DNA of 64,000 bases from Micropterus salmoides (GCF_014851395.1 NW_024041150.1:32189585-32253584); one strand, 5' to 3'; numbered from the stretch's first letter, positions 11,085 through 23,275 are shown. Notes: generated by a model from the sequence alone, not told the origin. Numbers and translations are program-made.

Positions 11085-11620
11085 TTTGTATAGCACATTT
11101 CAACAACAAGGCAATTCAAAGTGCTTTACATTAAACATAAAAGCAACATAGGGAAATTGAAAAAAGCACACTAAAATATATTTTTTAAAAGGGTGAAATA
11201 GAAAATAAAAACAGGATAAAATAAGTTTTAAAGAAAACAGAGTAAAACAGGAAAGTAAAAGTCACAGTAAAGTGTATCTACAGCCTTACATTTGATTTAA
11301 TTAAAGGCAGCGGTACAAAGAGTCTTATTTTAAAAGACAGTTTCAGCAGACCTGCAGATTTCTGGGAGTTTGTTCCAGATATATAGAGCATACAACTGAA
11401 CGCTGCTTCTCCATGTTTACTTTTGACTCTGGGGACAGAAAGCAGACCTGCCCCAGATGACCTGAGAGATCTGGATGGTTCATAATGAAGCAGAAGATAA
11501 TGTATGAAGAATGAAGAATGAAGAAATGTATTTTGGTCCTAAAACATTCAGTGCTTTATAAACCAACAGCAGTATTTTGAAATCAACCTAATAAGTCCTT
11601 CACTTCTACTTAAAAATATG
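11085..11620 (-). mobile_element. LINE 3' end, C-terminus and 3' UTR
   Basis: Read on the minus strand, 11600-11330 encodes the C-terminal tail of a LINE ORF2: FKILLLVYKALN, LGPKYISS, SRSLRSSGAGLLSVPRVKSK and HGEAAFS. A 3' UTR follows, ending in CACTTTGAATTGCCTTG and TATACAAATAAACTTGCC with a (CTTGC)n tail. The copy is 5'-truncated, as expected of incomplete target-primed reverse transcription, and is frameshifted. The same 3' UTR alone occurs at 42010-42130. A relative of the L2-type fragment at 53546-54295. Confidence 0.75.
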
Positions 11621-12591
11621 TACGGTAATCAACGGCAAGAGACAACAATTTTTTTGAATATTGTGTGAACTGTACCCGGAATTATACATGCTCTTTGTAA
11701 ATTTAAAAGATAATTTTGCAAGTCAAGAAGGTTGAGGTTTGTCATAAAACAGTAAAGTTTAGCACAAGATACGTCACCAACATGTTGCTGTAATGCTAGC
11801 TAACTTTCATTGCTTGAAAGTGAACCTAAACAACGAGCTGAAACTCACCATAAAGCTCTTCAAAGTCAAGGGGAGCTGCAGATTCAGGTGATAATTCTCT
11901 GTATGTTCATCACTACGAGTGACACCTTGCACATTGTCACACTGTTTTCACATTGCCATTTCATACATTTTTTTTTAGAAACTTATAGATTATAGCCACT
12001 TTAAGGTTGTTGTGACTGTTGAGCTGTTGCTTTCTCTTTTCTCAGAGGGCATGCTCATCTCGCTCGCCTGTCTATCTATCCAGTTTTTTTTAAATGAAAG
12101 CAATAGCATGTGGTATGGTTAGCTGTCCATTCCTAAGGGGCTCCCATATATGGTTGTAAACAGCTTTCTTTATGCTATGTGATTGGCAATAAGCATTATC
12201 AGTCAATGTAAAGTCAGCATATCAAAGTTTCATATTCCTTTTTAGGGCTTGCTTCTATTGAGGAGAGAAAAAGAAAGAGACAGAGAAAGTGTTTGTAGCT
12301 GCTCATGAACTTCAGAGTAAATTTAACTTCCTTTCCCTCGGCTTGATTTCATAACCAAGTACAAAAAAGGTATGTGATATTCAAAACATTGATCCCATTA
12401 GACTAGACTTGATGTAATGGAAGAAATGTAGAAGGCCAGCTGTTCAAACAATGAAAGAGGCAGAGAGGTCACTGAGAAAAATAAAGGTGTTAAAGAGTGA
12501 GGACAGTTAGTCTGTGTGTTCATTTCAGCAGGTCGCTGTATTCTCTGCAATAGCAGGCAATCTGCTGAGCTGCAGGAATAAATTCAGTACT
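11621..12591. other. No recognisable feature
   Basis: AT-rich, with purine-rich patches near 12262-12300. No supported gene or repeat. Confidence 0.5.
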
Positions 12592-13817
12592 AGGGCTGAA
12601 GGATTTTGGAAAATAATTGAATTGTGATTTTTTTTTTACCAATATTGCAATTTAATATGCAATTTTTTCAAAGCTTTTTATCTTCTGTATTTATCAAAAA
12701 GGACAAGCAATAAATCAGTGTATATTATGGCCAACACAATATTAGATTTTCTTGTAGGTCAGGCCTGTGTTATGATGAAATTAGGTGATGCATGAATAAT
12801 TATTATTATTATTATTATTATTATTATGAGCAATTGTGGAGAAATTATAATAATTTCAGAGAAAGATAAGTTGAGAGTGAAGTCATGGCATTAAATGAAA
12901 TCATATATATTATGACACTAGTGAGGGCGGAATGTTAGTGGGTTGTTAAACCCTCTAATGTTGAGTCAGCACTGATGCCAGCTTGTTGATGGTGTGTAAC
13001 ACCCTTTGCTGCATGATGGGGGACCTTTCTTTCAAATGTTAGTTCCGTGTTACTTCGCCGGGTAACATGTAGGATTTTTTAATTCCAAAAATACACTAAT
13101 AGTTCACATCACCATTCACAGGTTAACAACGCAGCCCAGAGTTAGGCTGTATTGTGTTTAGTAAAAAAATGCTCTTGTCTGATAGACAAAACAACTGTTG
13201 TTTATTTGATGCACATGATATAGCAGTGAGTGCAGTGGTAATGTCAGATCCTATTTATGCTGTGTGGACAGGGTAGTTCCTCAGAAAGTTGGCCGCTGTT
13301 TTAAACCCTACGTGGGTTAGGCTGTGAGGCTGTGAGGGTGACTCCGACCGGAGTTCACTTTGTGTCGGAGTGGTAGTGGCGAGGGTCTAGTTTCGGAAAG
13401 ACCCTCAGTTTCTGTCAAGCTTAAGGCCATGGTACAACAAGTCAAGGTTCAGCGTAACGTGCAAAGTTGATGCTTACTCTGCAAACTGCTTTACTCTCGC
13501 ATGTCATGTGACCACAGTGTAATTGCAGCCTTTGCTATTAGAAGATCTCGTTTTATCATTACATCTACATTTATTCATTTAGCTGACGCTTTTATCCAAA
13601 GTGACTTACAATTGCTATACATGTCAGAGGTGCCTCTGGAGCAACTAGGGGTTAAGTGTCTTGCTCAGGGACACAATGGTGGGTGGGTCACAGTGGGGGA
13701 TTAAACCCGGATCTCTCACACCAAAGGCATAGTCTTATCCATTGTACCATCACCCACCCCATCATATTATCATACTGCAATAATATCACAAATGCTATTA
13801 ATCTTCCAGCCCTAGTG
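12592..13817. mobile_element. Candidate TAGGGCTG MITE, interrupted by a SINE
   Basis: Begins TAGGGCTGAAGGATTTTGG and ends ATTAATCTTCCAGCCCTA, an inverted pair typical of short hAT-like elements. The left end continues with AATTGAATTGTGATTTTTT, a familiar fish MITE motif. An (ATT)n tract lies at 12797-12828 and a SINE at 13556-13772. The flanking octamers do not match, so the boundaries are tentative and the two ends may belong to different copies. Confidence 0.4.
13556..13772 (-). mobile_element. tRNA-headed SINE with L2-like tail, copy 1
   Basis: On the minus strand it runs: a tRNA-like head (GTACAATGGATAAGACTATG as A box; GGTTTAATCCC as diverged B box), a body with GTCCCTGAGCAAGACACTTA, and the tail CACTTTGGATAAAAGCGTC, AGCTAAATGAATAAATG. 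The tail matches the LINE 3' end at 3737-3785, so the SINE probably used L2 machinery. A related plus-strand copy is at 20841-21045. A short TTATCAT-like duplication may flank it. Confidence 0.8.
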
Positions 13818-14104
13818 GACACATACTGTACATTGTGTTTTATGTTTGTGGCATGTGTAGCCTGTTTATAGGCTGCTGGACAATGAGCAGGTGGGCCTGC
13901 CTAAGGACACTTTGGACAGAAAAACTGCCAATGTCCCTACTTCCAACACATTCTCACTCCCAACTCATCTCTTGGTCAAGACCCCTTGGCATCGCTCTTT
14001 AACGAAGAGTACCCCTTTAGTGTTGTTTTTTGACGTCTCCTGTTAACGTCGTAAAAAGTTGCAATTTTGAAATGGCAAGTAGTTAACATTTTAAAATGTC
14101 GCAG

Positions 14105-14185
14105 TTTGGTTAGTTTTAGGCAACAAAATTCCTTGGTTAGGTTTAGGTAAAGATCATGGTTTGGGTTAACATAACCCATCACTTA
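14105..14185 (+). repeat. Dispersed GGTTAGGTTTAGG repeat, copy 2
   Basis: TTTAGGCAACAAAATTCC, TTGGTTAGGTTTAGG and AAGATCATGGTTTGGGTTAA in the same order as copy 1 at 331-430. Confidence 0.65.
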
Positions 14186-14518
14186 CTTTCACTTTTTGTT
14201 TCACACGGGAAAAGAACACCAGAGCCTGGTTGAAAGTCCGTTTTCTGTCCCAACCACCTCCTCAGTCAGACTTTTCTTTTAAATATCCTACACCTAGCTT
14301 TAGCGTTGTAAACTGACACAATAGGGCTACCCCCAGTGCGGTGAACTATGACGCTAAAGTGCTTCACTCTGTGTTACAAACTGACGCCAATGGTTCATGA
14401 CCGAACATCCACATGTGACGATTTAGGAGTGACAGTGTGTTCCTCCTTTACATCTGCTTGATTTTTTTTGATGCATCCCATTCTTTGCAAAGAATAGACT
14501 GTTTTAGTTTTGTACTTG

Positions 14519-14928
14519 TGATGGGCTATATGATAAAATAAGTTCATTTTATCACGATAAAAGTCAAATCATTATTTTTTTGAAGTTTAAAGGCTGATTT
14601 TTGCTCCTGAGTGAAAATTGAAGAAACAAGATGGTTTATTGTGGTGTTAAACTTTTCTTAATGGTCACAAACACTTGATTAACAAATCTGAAGTAGAACA
14701 TTCAAAACTATTATGAGTCTTTTTCAACAAATTTGATTAGTAAATAATTTTTCAGTTTCTTTTTCTCAACAAAATATTTTAATATGAAAATTAAGTGAAC
14801 ATTTTTTTGTCATATAAATAAATTAAATCAAACATTTATTGACGATATATTGACCATTTATTATATTGTTATTTAGGAAAATTATATTGCGAAAGTATCA
14901 TTATTGTTTTATTGCCCAGCCCTACAAC
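14519..14928. mobile_element. GGGCTGGGCAAT-type hAT MITE, diverged copy
   Basis: Aligns through most of its length with the split element at 47377-49673: TTTAAAGGCTGATTTT, CTCCTGAGTGAA, AGTAGAACATTCAAAA, TTTTTCAACAAAT, AATTAAATCAAACATTTATT. The right end TTATTGCCCAGCCCTA is well preserved; the left end is degraded to GGGCTATATG and no target duplication is visible. No coding content. Confidence 0.7.
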
Positions 14929-15013
14929 AACACAATAAATTTTAACATGTATTGATGGAGGTTTATGGAGTTCATGAGGCAGGTGAACTGGAAGATGCCG
15001 TCTCCTCTTCACA

Positions 15014-15795
15014 CAGGTAGTAACAACGGGCCCCAGTGCAGGCTGTTTTAATGGGCCCTTGGGCTACACCATTATAAAGCAAACCATGCGTTTGTGTTTA
15101 GAAGAGAACCCTATATTGGCAAATGTATTCACCTATTGAAAGGCATCCGACGAGCCTGCATTGAGCGAGATCTTTGACAATGTCCTCAGTAATCCAAAAA
15201 AATCTTATCTGGGAGCTTTGTGACCCTCTCCTCCTGTTATTTTCTCTCCTGTCTCTCCTTGAAACTACTTTTATGTGTGAATAGCATCGACTTCCAGCTT
15301 GCACGTGTGGTCTGTTAGTCTACTGGTCAGATTTTGAGTTCTGCAGTCTTCTCGTCAATTGTCACATGATCAAATAGAAAATCAAGATTGGGCAGTCATT
15401 TACGTATTACCCAGCAATCATCACTGCATATGTAGCTATGTGACACAAATACCAAAGAAAATAAGACTAAAATCATTCTGTTGAATCTGTGGAATGTATT
15501 TTTTATATATTTACTATATACCTAATAGCCTACTGCTACAGACTTTTGTCAGACACCACGGCAAAGGGAGATGTTCACATATGAGGCTATATTTATAGCA
15601 GTTGATCACCAATAACAATGTAGCTTATGGTAAATTGGGTATTTACAATTTATGATGGATTCGTGATGCGTTTTACCATGTCACTGATAAAGACCAGCTC
15701 ATAACACGGCGGGGGCCGCTTCCGTCAAAGGCCCCCAATACAGTCTGGACCCCAGTGCGGCTGCACTGTCTACACTGTATATACCTACGCCCCTG
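15014..15795. mobile_element. Non-autonomous hAT element with 8-bp duplication
   Basis: The octamer TCTTCACA occurs at 15006-15013 and 15796-15803, bracketing a 782-bp segment that starts CAGGTAGTAACAACGGGCCC and ends TATACCTACGCCCCTG. The termini share only CAGG plus similar composition, so identification depends mainly on the exact duplication. Internal blocks with GGGCCC and CCCCAGTGC occur near both ends. A 68-residue minus-strand frame (15098-15304) shows no transposase motif. Confidence 0.65.
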
Positions 15796-15803
15796 TCTTC
15801 ACA

Positions 15804-18800
15804 TCAGCCCTGATGAACATAAACATTGACTGGCTGACATGTGAACTTATTGGCAGCCTCATTTACAGATGCCCTCTCTCTTTTTTTGCCAATATTCATC
15901 CGCCTCATGTCCCCTGAGCTTTCAAACCCCTTGTTATATATGTGTTCATGTGTGCATCAGCATGTTTTCTGCACATATGCGCTTGTATGTTTATCTCTGT
16001 CTGTGTGTTTGCTCACAGGCTTGTTAAGATTCGCATGCATCTTTGTTTGTGTTCATGTAGCAAGCTCGCTTTTCGATCTTCCACAGAGTCATGTCAGAAC
16101 AACTCGCTGTCATTTGCTTTTAAGAAGAACAAAGAATTGGCTTCTCTCTGAAACAGTTGGGCTCCTTAGTTTCCTTGGTCAAGATGTCAAGCAGAGTGAT
16201 TTTTGTCTTACATGTGCAAGATCATTAAAATTATTTTATTTGTGATCATCACATACATTTAAATATCTGAACCAGTGGTGAATAAATAGTAAGTAGTAAT
16301 GAATAAACCATCCTGGCAGCCTGCTTTCCACCACACAGACATCAGAGGCAGTTTGTCTTTCACAGAGTCCAGATAGTGCTGTTGACAGTGGTGGGACCTC
16401 ACAGGTAGCCAGGCATGCAGTATCTTAAGGCTGCTATAGTGCTTATTGAGACCTAAGGGCTAATGTTAGCATGCTTCAATGCAACAGGTCGTTTGAAGAT
16501 CTTGTCTAAGTTAAGTTAGTGGGAAGGATACATTTTGCATTTCATTTTTACTGTAAAAAATGTAAAAATGATGATGATGTTGTTTTTTGCTGGGGTCTGG
16601 ACCAAACAAGCATGTTCCCTTACGTCGGGACCAGCAGTGTAATGCAGTTGTGCTGGGCCCCGGTACAAATATTTTCCTTGCGCCTGGACAAACCAGCCTT
16701 TGATAATAAACATGCACAGCGGCTGCCTGAACGCCAAATTAATCAAAGCAACAACCTAAATATTTTTAACCAACTTACACTAACAAATCAAAACACAGAG
16801 AGGCACTATGACGATAAACATAGCACTATAGCCATCAAGATAAGCACAACAACTCATAAGTCTACACATAAGATCACACAATCGAGAATAGGCCTGTTCA
16901 TCATTTATCAACAGCCAGAGATGTTACACAGAGGTAACAATCGCAACTTGCATCCCTTATCCTGCTCTAGACAGTAAGAAACCTGTAACTCACCCATCAG
17001 AAGTTCACTCTATGGGCCTTTTCCTAACAAGGTCAAAAAAGGTTTAAAAGAAAAATGACGTGAGAATATTGGAGCACGTTATCACCCATACACAGTTTTG
17101 TAGGCTGGTGTACATTTTCGGATTTTCATCAACATTGCGAATTGTGAATGTGAGGACCTACTGGTAAACGCTCGGGGCTACTGCCCCCCTGTTCTGAGCC
17201 CCGGCGGATATTTCGCGTGTGGTATGGACAATATGATTTGTCAGCCTGAGGATCTCTGTAGCTCCTCAGTGCTTCATTTATAATGGTATGTTGTGACACA
17301 TTTCACCTTCACCAAAAAATCATATTTCGATATTTCAATTAATTCTTCAGCTCCGGTTTCAAAAGTATATAGTATATTAAACCCAGATATTGTATAGTTG
17401 AATCATATGTTGACGACACCCAGAACAAAACAGACAAAATGAAGCTGATGCTCTTATTCGGATGTTATTAAATTTGTTTCTAAACATAAGAGCAAAGACA
17501 TTAAGTCACAGCAAATTGTACAGATACTTTCATCACTTTTAGATTAAATTACATATACTGGAACCAGGTTTGTTTTGTTTGCCCTAAAGTATTTTAATAT
17601 TTGAGTTCATCTTCAAATTGTAAGGGTAACCGAATCATGTTGCAGTAGTGGCTTTATGTGGGAACTCAAATAATGTTTAAGAATACCAGTATAGTAGTAG
17701 TAACCAAACATCAAATAGCTGCGCATTCAGCCTAAAGCTCAGCTTATAGGACTGACTAAAATGAGCCCCGTAAAAAGGACAAACCCATTGATGTGGATAA
17801 CAAAATGGCCTCCCTTACAGCAGCACCCTCGGGAAAAACTGTTCATTTTTGCCCCACTAGTGTTAAAGTTTCAGGAAAAACAAAGTTGCCTTCATATTTT
17901 CCAGCCATCCAACAATTTTGTTTTCTGGTGTGTAATGAGCATTACAGCCTTGTGGATCCACTACAGTGAGTTGCAGGCTGTGTAGTTAATTTGAAGATGC
18001 AAAGTGAGTGCTTTTTTTTAAATGCACCACAAATGAACATGCCTGCCTAAAACCTCTTTCCCCTCGAGAAAAAGAAATGTCAACCTCTTGGTCCCAGGCT
18101 GCAGCAGACGCTCATCTGACACAATAATAACTGCAGGAAACAGGGCAACAGTGACCTCAGTCTCCCACATGATCCCCTTAAGTGCAGAGACCTCTAATGA
18201 CTCCAGTCTGACATGTTTAAACCTAATACACAACCCCAATCCATTACATGACAAAGACAATGAGCGCTGTTGAAATAAAGCAATTTATTTTAGCCCTAAT
18301 GTGCAGGGAAAGCAGTCATCCATGATTTGATGATCAATGAGCACAGAGCCATTAGAAAAACACAGCAATTACTTTTAGAGACAATGGGCTGAAATGTATT
18401 TTTATATGTGGAGGAAAGCAGCAGCAAAGCTGTATTTTAGTTTTCTCCGTGTGTACGTGTGTTTCTCCTTTTTATGTGTATGTCAGTATCTATTAGTGTG
18501 TAAACTGTGTGCACGTTATCAGGAGTGACTGATGCTTCTGTCCTCTGTGTGTATAATTGCAGTACCAGTGCGTAGCTGGTTGGCTCAAATGTCAACAGCA
18601 CAATAGAATAATAATCGTCCTCTTCTCGGACTTTAATGTATCATCAGTTATAGCAAAGGCAGAGAACAGGAAGACAGTGAGAAAGGAAGAGAGTAAAGCT
18701 TCATTAAGGAGAGACATTTGACACTGTGTCCGCACTTAGATTGTTCATTTTAAAAATGCTGTTTACATGTACAAACAAAGTGTGTGCTTGCGCTTTGAAA

Positions 18801-19426
18801 AATTTTTCTTAGTCATCCTGTTTTGATCAGGAAAAAACAAAACTGTTTATCACTGACAATATTCGATGAGGAAAGGAACAGACAGTCTGGAGTCTGAACT
18901 GATCAAACCTCCATCCAGAGACGTCAAATCCTTATTTTATAAAGAGAAGATGTCTGACAAAATAAACATAAACACAGACACCTAGTTAAAGTTTGGCTGA
19001 GGTACGGTGTTGCATTTTAATCCAACCTCTCTCTCCCTTTCCTGCCACCTCAAAACAATCAAAACATTAATACAGGTACATGACAACTGTATGTGATTAG
19101 ATGCAATTACATTTCAAATGATTAATCACAGAGAAAGTTTGAGGCAAAAGAAAGTTTTCTTTTACTGCTACGCAGCTCCTGCTTACGTCTTGTTTTCCAA
19201 AATATGTTTTCCTCTTACACACTAAAGCCGGCATTGACTTGATGGAGTTTGTGTCTGCACACATACTAATAAAGTCTCAGTTATCAATGCAGAGCAGCAT
19301 GATTCTCTCTATAGCTGTTACCTGTTTAACAAGCACCTGCACATGAATAATTATAGGTTGTAAGTTCTGCTGAGAGGCACAGGATCATTTGCCACAATGC
19401 TTATGGCCTATATTAGCCTATTGAAT
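15804..19426. other. Long stretch without supported features
   Basis: About 3.6 kb. Reading frames at 15841-16245 and 16519-16977 are the longest, but they are cysteine- or asparagine-rich, unconserved in appearance, and lack a domain I know. No terminal repeats, LINE or SINE pieces were recognised. Unique conserved noncoding DNA cannot be ruled out from one sequence. Confidence 0.45.
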
Positions 19427-20406
19427 AACCCAGAATATATCATGGTGTCTTGGGATTTATTAGGCTAAATGTTTCATGGAAGTTGAAATGATGTAACTCT
19501 AAGTCGCTCAGTTTTAGGCTTTCAGTTTATTTCCTCTTCTGATATCCTTTAACACTAGCCTAATACATTTAATTTATGCAAGTCACATCACTCCTCACAG
19601 ATCGATCACTGCATTCCACCATATCAATTTGACACTTTTTTTAGGGCAGCGGCTTTCATTCATACTTTCATCAGCTGATTTTACTCGAGGAGCCGTCGGC
19701 TGCTTTCATCAGATGCAGTAGCTGAGATCGTCTGGATGAGCAGATTTATTTTTCTTTGCTTGCTTCATTAGAGACTTTAGTGCAGTTTAGCGATTTGTTT
19801 ACTATGTTTTATTATCTATTTGGACTAAACACAGGAATGACCAGCCTCACATGTGACTGAATAGAAATGACAATAAATTACGTAAAACATGTTGCAGCAT
19901 CTTGCTGACAGACTCTCCGACTCTCTCTGACTTTATTTGTCTCCATAATAAAAGTTGCTGGGAGAAATAAAATAAAGAAAATTCTTTCTAATAAATAAGT
20001 TTTGTGTGGGGCTTTCGTTGTTCAGACCTACAATGAACTCAGATTTTAACTAGACAGTGAATCATAAAACAAATCAAATATAGTACTTTGGAGTAATGCA
20101 TTTGAGTTTAATATTATCTGTCGTGATGCATCGGATTAGTCTGATCAGCTGCAGCGTCCAAAAAATATAACGGCCACTCAATAAGGGGGCGTGTCAGTCA
20201 GTAAAAGACTTCTGCAAAGGATGCACTGGTGTATCCTCGCTCATAGCTCCTCAGAGATCGCTCCTCGATCTTCATTCCTCGCTTCTCGGAGCGCAAAGAA
20301 GAGCATTGGGACGGTCTGCAAGATGGTGGAGCGGAACAACTTCCGGTTCAAACGAGCATCAAGGAGCGAGGAAATGACAAGTAAGAGACTTGAAAAGCAC
20401 TCATAG
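19427..20406 (+). repeat. Promoter-like 1-kb repeat, copy 1
   Basis: Colinear with 45030-45907. Shared anchors in order: TTGAATAACCCAG, CATGGTGTCTTGGGATTTAT, ACTCTCTCTGACTTTA, AACTAGACAGTGAATCATAA, AATAAGGGGGCGTGTC, GGATGCACTGGTGTATCCTC, TCCTCAGAGATCG and GAACAACTTCCGGTTCAA. It has a GC box, repeated TCCTCG units, and an AAGATGG start-codon context opening a short frame (MVERNNFRFKRASRS). The 3' border coincides in both copies. It looks like the 5' regulatory end of an unidentified transposable element. Confidence 0.6.
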
Positions 20407-20574
20407 AGAATCTGGACGATTTTCAAAATAAAGCACATTGTGCAGACTCCAGATCGTGTAGCAACAATAACACAGTTAAAAATAAACAATTTAACTACGT
20501 AGCCTTGTTAACCATGGTAGAACCGTAACAGAAGGCGCTTGGCGCTTGTGATTGGCGAGCTGCTAGCTTATGAG

Positions 20575-20640
20575 CTAATTACGTTCTTTCAAATTGCAAT
20601 TGCGATTTGAAAACGATTAATCGGTCAGCCCTGTGTTCCC
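20575..20640. mobile_element. MITE end fragment
   Basis: CAATTGCGATTTGAAAACG followed by ATTAATCGGTCAGCCCTG resembles the right end of short TAGGGCTG elements such as that at 12592. No partner end was found. Confidence 0.4.
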
Positions 20641-20840
20641 AGTAGCATAACAACCCCTGACCCCATGTTTACATTACATTAAAATGATCCCAATTAATTC
20701 CACACAGATTTTAAATATGGTAAAAACACATCATTGGTGTCAGGAATTGTTATCAGCAGATACCCTAAGTTGTGGTATTTGTATCAGTGTCTGCAGAGAA
20801 AAGGCTGGATTGTTGCATCACTCACCGTGCCGGAGAGAGG

Positions 20841-21045
20841 CGAGAGTAAGAGGGGGCGATGCGCAATGGATAAGACTGTGCCTTTGTGTGAGAGACCCGG
20901 GTTCAATCCCCCACTGTTGACCCATCCAACATTGTGTCCCTGAGCAAGACACTTAACCTCTAGTTGCTCCAGAGGTGTGTGACCTCTGACATGTATAGCA
21001 ATTGTCGCTTTGGAAAAAAGCATCAGCTAAATGAGTAAAAATAAA
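20841..21045 (+). mobile_element. tRNA-headed SINE with L2-like tail, copy 2
   Basis: The head has GCGCAATGGATAAGACTG (A box) and GGGTTCAATCCCC (B box); the GCGCAATGGATA block resembles tRNA-Arg. The body has TGTCCCTGAGCAAGACACTT and GTTGCTCCAGAGG; the tail is GCTTTGGAAAAAAGCATC then AGCTAAATGAGTAAAAATAA. It is homologous to the minus-strand copy at 13556-13772. The internal promoter matches a pol III type, but the copy is diverged in the tail. Confidence 0.8.
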
Positions 21046-21179
21046 ATAGTTTGCTGGATTTTTGCAGCCCTTTTCAGATTTATAAACTCAAAACACTGTT
21101 TTCAGAAAGCTAAAGTCAAAATGTAAAGACAAGGTATTTTCAAATTTACAATCAAACTTTAAACAAAGATATTCAACCT

Positions 21180-21420
21180 GCTGAGGCGGAGGGAGAGAGG
21201 AAGAGGGGAACTAGATGAGATAGAGAGAGGCAGACCGTAAAATGGGAACAGAGCGAGGGAGATAGCAAGAAAGCGGCGGCTCATATCAAAATGTAGGCAG
21301 GTTGAAAATTAAAATGAAAGGATACAGTTAGAGGGGATTTAGGGGGAGAGAGAGAGAGAGAGAGGGGACAGGTCAGAAATACAAATCAGGCAAGAGAGAT
21401 GAGAGAGACGATCCTCCTCG
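21180..21420 (+). repeat. Purine-rich stretch with (GA)n
   Basis: GGAGAG- and GAGAGA-rich sequence with a short (GA)n run near 21348-21362. Low complexity, no coding evidence. Confidence 0.6.
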
Positions 21421-21641
21421 ACCTAACCCCCAGCTACACCAACACACATTGTTATGCTGCTGTTTACATTGTTTTTGTTTATCTATGTGCCTAACCTCAG
21501 GGTGCCTCATGTAGCCTTAGATGAAGCCTTTTCGTTAATAAAATCTTTACAAAAGCAGAACGTTGCAGGACCTCCCGATGATCAGTTTATCTTAATCTTA
21601 AGTCAAATGAATTAATATTTAGATGAGGAAGGTAGCAACAT

Positions 21642-21643
21642 GG

Positions 21644-21688
<45 letters not shown>

Positions 21689-22060
21689 CCTATTGTCTAT
21701 TGTCCTCCCTGCCATTACTAGGAGCTGTTGTACAGTCTGATGATGACCAAGGGGACGAAAGAGTTTTTAAGTCTGTTGGTGGAGCTGTGCTGGGACAGCA
21801 GTCTGCCACTGAACACACTCCTCTGCCCGATGAAGGTGTTGTGCAGAGAGTGGTGGGTGTTGTCCAGTATGGACAGCAGTTTGTCCAGGCTCCTTCTTTC
21901 TGCCACTGTCACCTGAGAGTCCATCTCTGTGCCCACCACTGAGCCAGCTCTCCTCACCAGTCTGTCCAGTCGACCGGTGTCACACTTCTTGCTGCTTCCT
22001 CCCCAGCAAACTACTGCATAAAAGAGGACGCTGGCCACCACGGACTGGTGAAGTTCTCAA
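21642..22060 (-). mobile_element. LINE 3' end with (GATA)n tail
   Basis: The minus strand encodes a LINE ORF2 C-terminus over 22041-21718: VASVLFYAVVCWGGS, LDRLVRRAGSVVG, LSILDNTHHSLHNTF, QRSVFSGRLLS, NSFVPLVIIRLYN. Just past the stop a (TCTA)n tail follows (plus-strand TAGA units 21642-21688), a frequent 3' end for such elements. The copy is severely 5'-truncated. The frame is open across 107 residues, so the insertion is relatively recent. It is a distant relative of the LINE at 37690-40960, whose C-terminus (38196-38429) has the same layout. Confidence 0.8.
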
Positions 22061-22969
22061 TGAAAGCAGATGGATACTGAGGAGAGTTAAATGAGTGTTA
22101 AAGTTTACTGGTTTGACTGCCTAGAATTTGTAGGGAAGGATTAAGTGTGGCAGGTGGTATCTGTTGGATATAGTTTAACAAAAACATTTTCAATTTACAG
22201 TGATATAAAAACAGAGAGAAGCAGCAAATCCTCACATTTGAGATTGTGGAACCAGAGAAGGTTTGGCAGTTTTTGACTGAAATGATTGCTTTCTATCGAT
22301 CAACTAAGCAATTCAGCGTTGCACATATTGTTCTCGTTTCTTACTTTAAATCACTTCAGTCTCAATTAAATACATTCTTTAAAATACCTGACTTCTTCCT
22401 TGTTGAGTTAAAGAATATTTCTTAGAGGGCTCAATTGATGTAACAGGGAAAGGTAAGACAGGTCCAGCTTAGAGACATAAGCTGTCCCCACAAGTGTCCA
22501 TTGATCTTCCAGCTCTAGTTATTTATCTCATGTAACTGTCCTTTTTAGGGAGACAACGGTTAGATTGATATGGTAGAGACAGTAGCTCAGGCATCAGGCT
22601 AGCAACTATCGGTTTCTTTGGAATCTGACAAGGGTGAGTCTTACAAGAATGTTTACAATAACTTACTGGCTCCACAGATTAGAGTACAACTCATGGATAA
22701 ATTCCAATATGATGTAGCATTTATTGTGGTAGGTTAAAGCCTACAGGCACTAGGGGGAAGACAGAAACATGAAAGGGACCAAAAGATGTTCTCCTCCAGA
22801 TTTGGTGTTGGCATTGCTTGTGTTCACACATTGGACGCTGAGACTGTTTCCTCTTGGTCAAGTCTCATTAAACATTGCTGTGTAAAACTCACTCTCTGAG
22901 AACCTTCTTCCTCGCACCTGACAGCTGGCTCGCAATATTTCTTCAACATTTCTTCTGAATCATCTAGAC

Positions 22970-23267
22970 CAGGGGTTCTACCTTTCTGGTAGTCCGACCC
23001 CTTTCTCAAGTTGAAAATATTTGATTAGACTGACAGGACTGCTGATTCGGTGGTTGCCTAGCAACATTAAAAAACCACAGCGCTTTGCTCTTTTCTAAAT
23101 TCAACCAAAAAAGCCATTGCTGTGCGCCTCGCATTTACGAACCTGCAAAGCGCTTTCGGGGCCTGATTCTTCATAGTCGTTGTATAGCGGTGCAAGATAT
23201 TATGTCCACCCCAAAGTGATTCCGTCTAGTTATTTTAACCCCCCGACCCCCAGGTTAAGAACCACTG
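22970..23267. mobile_element. 298-bp hAT MITE with perfect 8-bp duplication
   Basis: Begins CAGGGGTTCTACC and ends GGTTAAGAACCACTG, with inverted termini CAGKGGTTCT. The octamer ATCTAGAC stands on both sides (22962-22969 and 23268-23275). Size, CAG...CTG ends and the 8-bp duplication identify a Charlie/Ac-like hAT MITE. The sequence near the ends (CCCCCCGACCCCCAGG) is GC-rich. No coding capacity. Confidence 0.9.
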
Positions 23268-23275
23268 ATCTAGAC

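Noticed and set aside
15841..16245. 134-residue frame that might be a secreted or membrane protein
   Set aside because: Cysteine- and valine-rich because of TGT/GTG-rich DNA; no splice context, no recognised family.
20850..20925. Possible tRNA-Arg gene
   Set aside because: The A and B boxes continue into a SINE body and an L2-like tail, and a second copy has the same layout.
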